DNA of 6,804 nt, from the NCBI GenBank assembly GCA_028288775.1, contig JAQGHP010000582.1:1-6804 (forward strand). Direction: 5' to 3'. A program made the position numbers and the translations under genes. The notes under the pieces are model-generated. The model had not been told where the DNA came from. It was given only the letters and a program-made list of their open reading frames with translations, and made no database searches. Of the stretch, positions 6,073-6,804 are shown piece after piece. Source of the DNA: Phycisphaerales bacterium. GTDB taxonomy: Bacteria > Planctomycetota > Phycisphaerae > Tepidisphaerales > Tepidisphaeraceae. Position 1 is the first letter of the stretch. Every line of letters starts with the position of its first letter.

Positions 6073-6804
6073 TCATTCGCCCGGCTTGGCATCCTTCGGG
6101 GCGTCTTTGCCGGGGGATTCCTTGGGGGCATCCTTCTTTCCTGGCGACTCACCCGCGCCGGCGTGTTTGGTTTCATCTGCTTTGCCTGTGGGCGTGAAAG
6201 TTGGCTCCGGCTTGGCGGGGTGCGGCGCGCCGACTGACACTTTTGCGGTCGTCTCCACGGTGATCGCGAACTCCGCCGACCCGCTCATCACCAGTTCCGT
6301 CGGGACGACTTTTACGGTCGAGCTAACGAACGGCGTCGTATTGCTGCGGCCCGAACCCAGCAGGATCTCACGGCGTGACGACGGAAGCCGCGGCAGGGCG
6401 GTGTGGCCGACCGCTACGCCGTCGGCCTGGCGGAGCAGCCGCAGGTAGACGGCGTTTTCGCGGATGGCGGCGACGTCCTTGAGCACCGCGAAGACGTCGC
6501 CGACATTCTCCGCGGTAAAGCGGAACGGCTCGGCCATCTGCTGGTCGCTGAAATAGCGGAGGGCGTCGGAGATGATGAGCTGGTACGTCCCCGCCGGCAG
6601 GTCGCGGGGGAGTTCCAGCTCCACGGGCAGGGTCGCCTCCGCGCCGTGGAAGGGCTGATAAGTGACGAACGCCTTCACCACGTCGCCCGGGTGGTAGCGG
6701 CTCTTGGGCAGGTTGACGTCCTGAATCTGTGCCGCGTCCGCGTGCGGATGGACGTGGACCGAGCCGGTGATCTTCTGGAGCGTGACGCGCTGGAACGGGT
6801 TGTC
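6073..6804 (-). CDS. C-terminal part of a probable exported SpoIVB/S55-peptidase-domain-type protein, start outside window
   Basis: This is the last 243 residues of a gene whose 5' end lies beyond position 6804; the frame is open to the edge. It begins DNPFQRVTLQKITGSVHV. A beta-sandwich-like region (about 36-80) contains YHPGDVVKAFVTYQPFHG and LPRDLPAGTYQLIISDALRY. A helical stretch follows (VFAVLKDVAAIRENAVYLRL, about 104-123), then GHTALPRLPSS (about 133-143) and VVPTELVMSGSAEFAITVE (about 166-184). The order PG-x-V, 'DLPAGTYQLIISD', 'REN-x-x-YLRL', 'LPRLPSS', 'MSGS' matches my memory of the long C-terminal region in bacterial SpoIVB S55 peptidase-domain proteins. The catalytic domain is not visible, so this stays a tentative call. 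The tail (about 195-243) is disordered with repeated SPGK and KDAPK units. A 126-base gap separates it from the propeller gene. Confidence 0.6.
   Translation of the reverse strand, partial: DNPFQRVTLQKITGSVHVHPHADAAQIQDVNLPKSRYHPGDVVKAFVTYQPFHGAEATLPVELELPRDLPAGTYQLIISDALRYFSDQQMAEPFRFTAENVGDVFAVLKDVAAIRENAVYLRLLRQADGVAVGHTALPRLPSSRREILLGSGRSNTTPFVSSTVKVVPTELVMSGSAEFAITVETTAKVSVGAPHPAKPEPTFTPTGKADETKHAGAGESPGKKDAPKESPGKDAPKDAKPGE

Noticed and set aside
4516..6237. Long plus-strand open frame (573 codons) opposite the propeller gene
   Set aside because: It is antisense to a well-supported gene, crosses repeats and an intergenic gap, and its composition (Arg/Gly-rich) is typical of a shadow frame in G+C-rich DNA.

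Overview
The window is G+C-rich and all protein genes I can support lie on the minus strand, so transcription runs from high to low coordinates. It looks like chromosomal DNA from a member of the Planctomycetota, perhaps a Phycisphaerae-like lineage. The basis is the long exported proteins with little recognisable homology, the Pro/Gly-rich linkers, and three kinds of interspersed repeat that I associate with planctomycete and verrucomicrobial genomes: GTGACACGGGCGTCCCGCCC-type paired hairpins, CGCGAAGAC-type direct repeats, and ACAGATGAACACAGATGG-type arms. This lineage call is pattern recognition, not a database result.

Layout in transcription order. (1) 6804-6073: the last 243 residues of an exported protein whose visible part resembles the C-terminal region of SpoIVB-type (family S55) peptidase-domain proteins, ending in a Lys/Pro/Asp-rich tail. 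(2) 5947-6072: a gap with one CACGGGCG hairpin and four CGCGAAG repeats. (3) 5946-3313: an 877-residue secreted protein with an N-terminal beta-propeller, a long Pro/Gly-rich insertion, resumed propeller repeats, and C-terminal Ig/fibronectin-like beta-sandwich modules. A complete paired-hairpin repeat is embedded in frame in its Pro-rich insertion. (4) 2967-3312: a 346-base gap made almost entirely of repeats, including a nested inverted repeat of two families. (5) 2966-495: an 823-residue protein with a signal peptide, a GATase1-like central domain, two transmembrane helices and a C-terminal extracytoplasmic region. (6) 389-494: a gap filled by a GGTTGCTGGT-type inverted repeat. (7) 388-1: the N-terminal 129 residues of an ABC transporter ATPase, cut by the window edge.

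The shared orientation suggests an envelope-associated gene cluster: three exported or membrane proteins followed by an ABC ATPase, probably with a permease beyond the window. The repeats in every gap could equally split it into separate transcripts. No function is established for the two complete genes. No rRNA, tRNA, CRISPR array, transposase gene or convincing riboswitch was seen. The most interesting feature is the repeat biology: paired hairpin elements with internally compensated arms, one captured inside a coding sequence and one nested inside a second repeat family.
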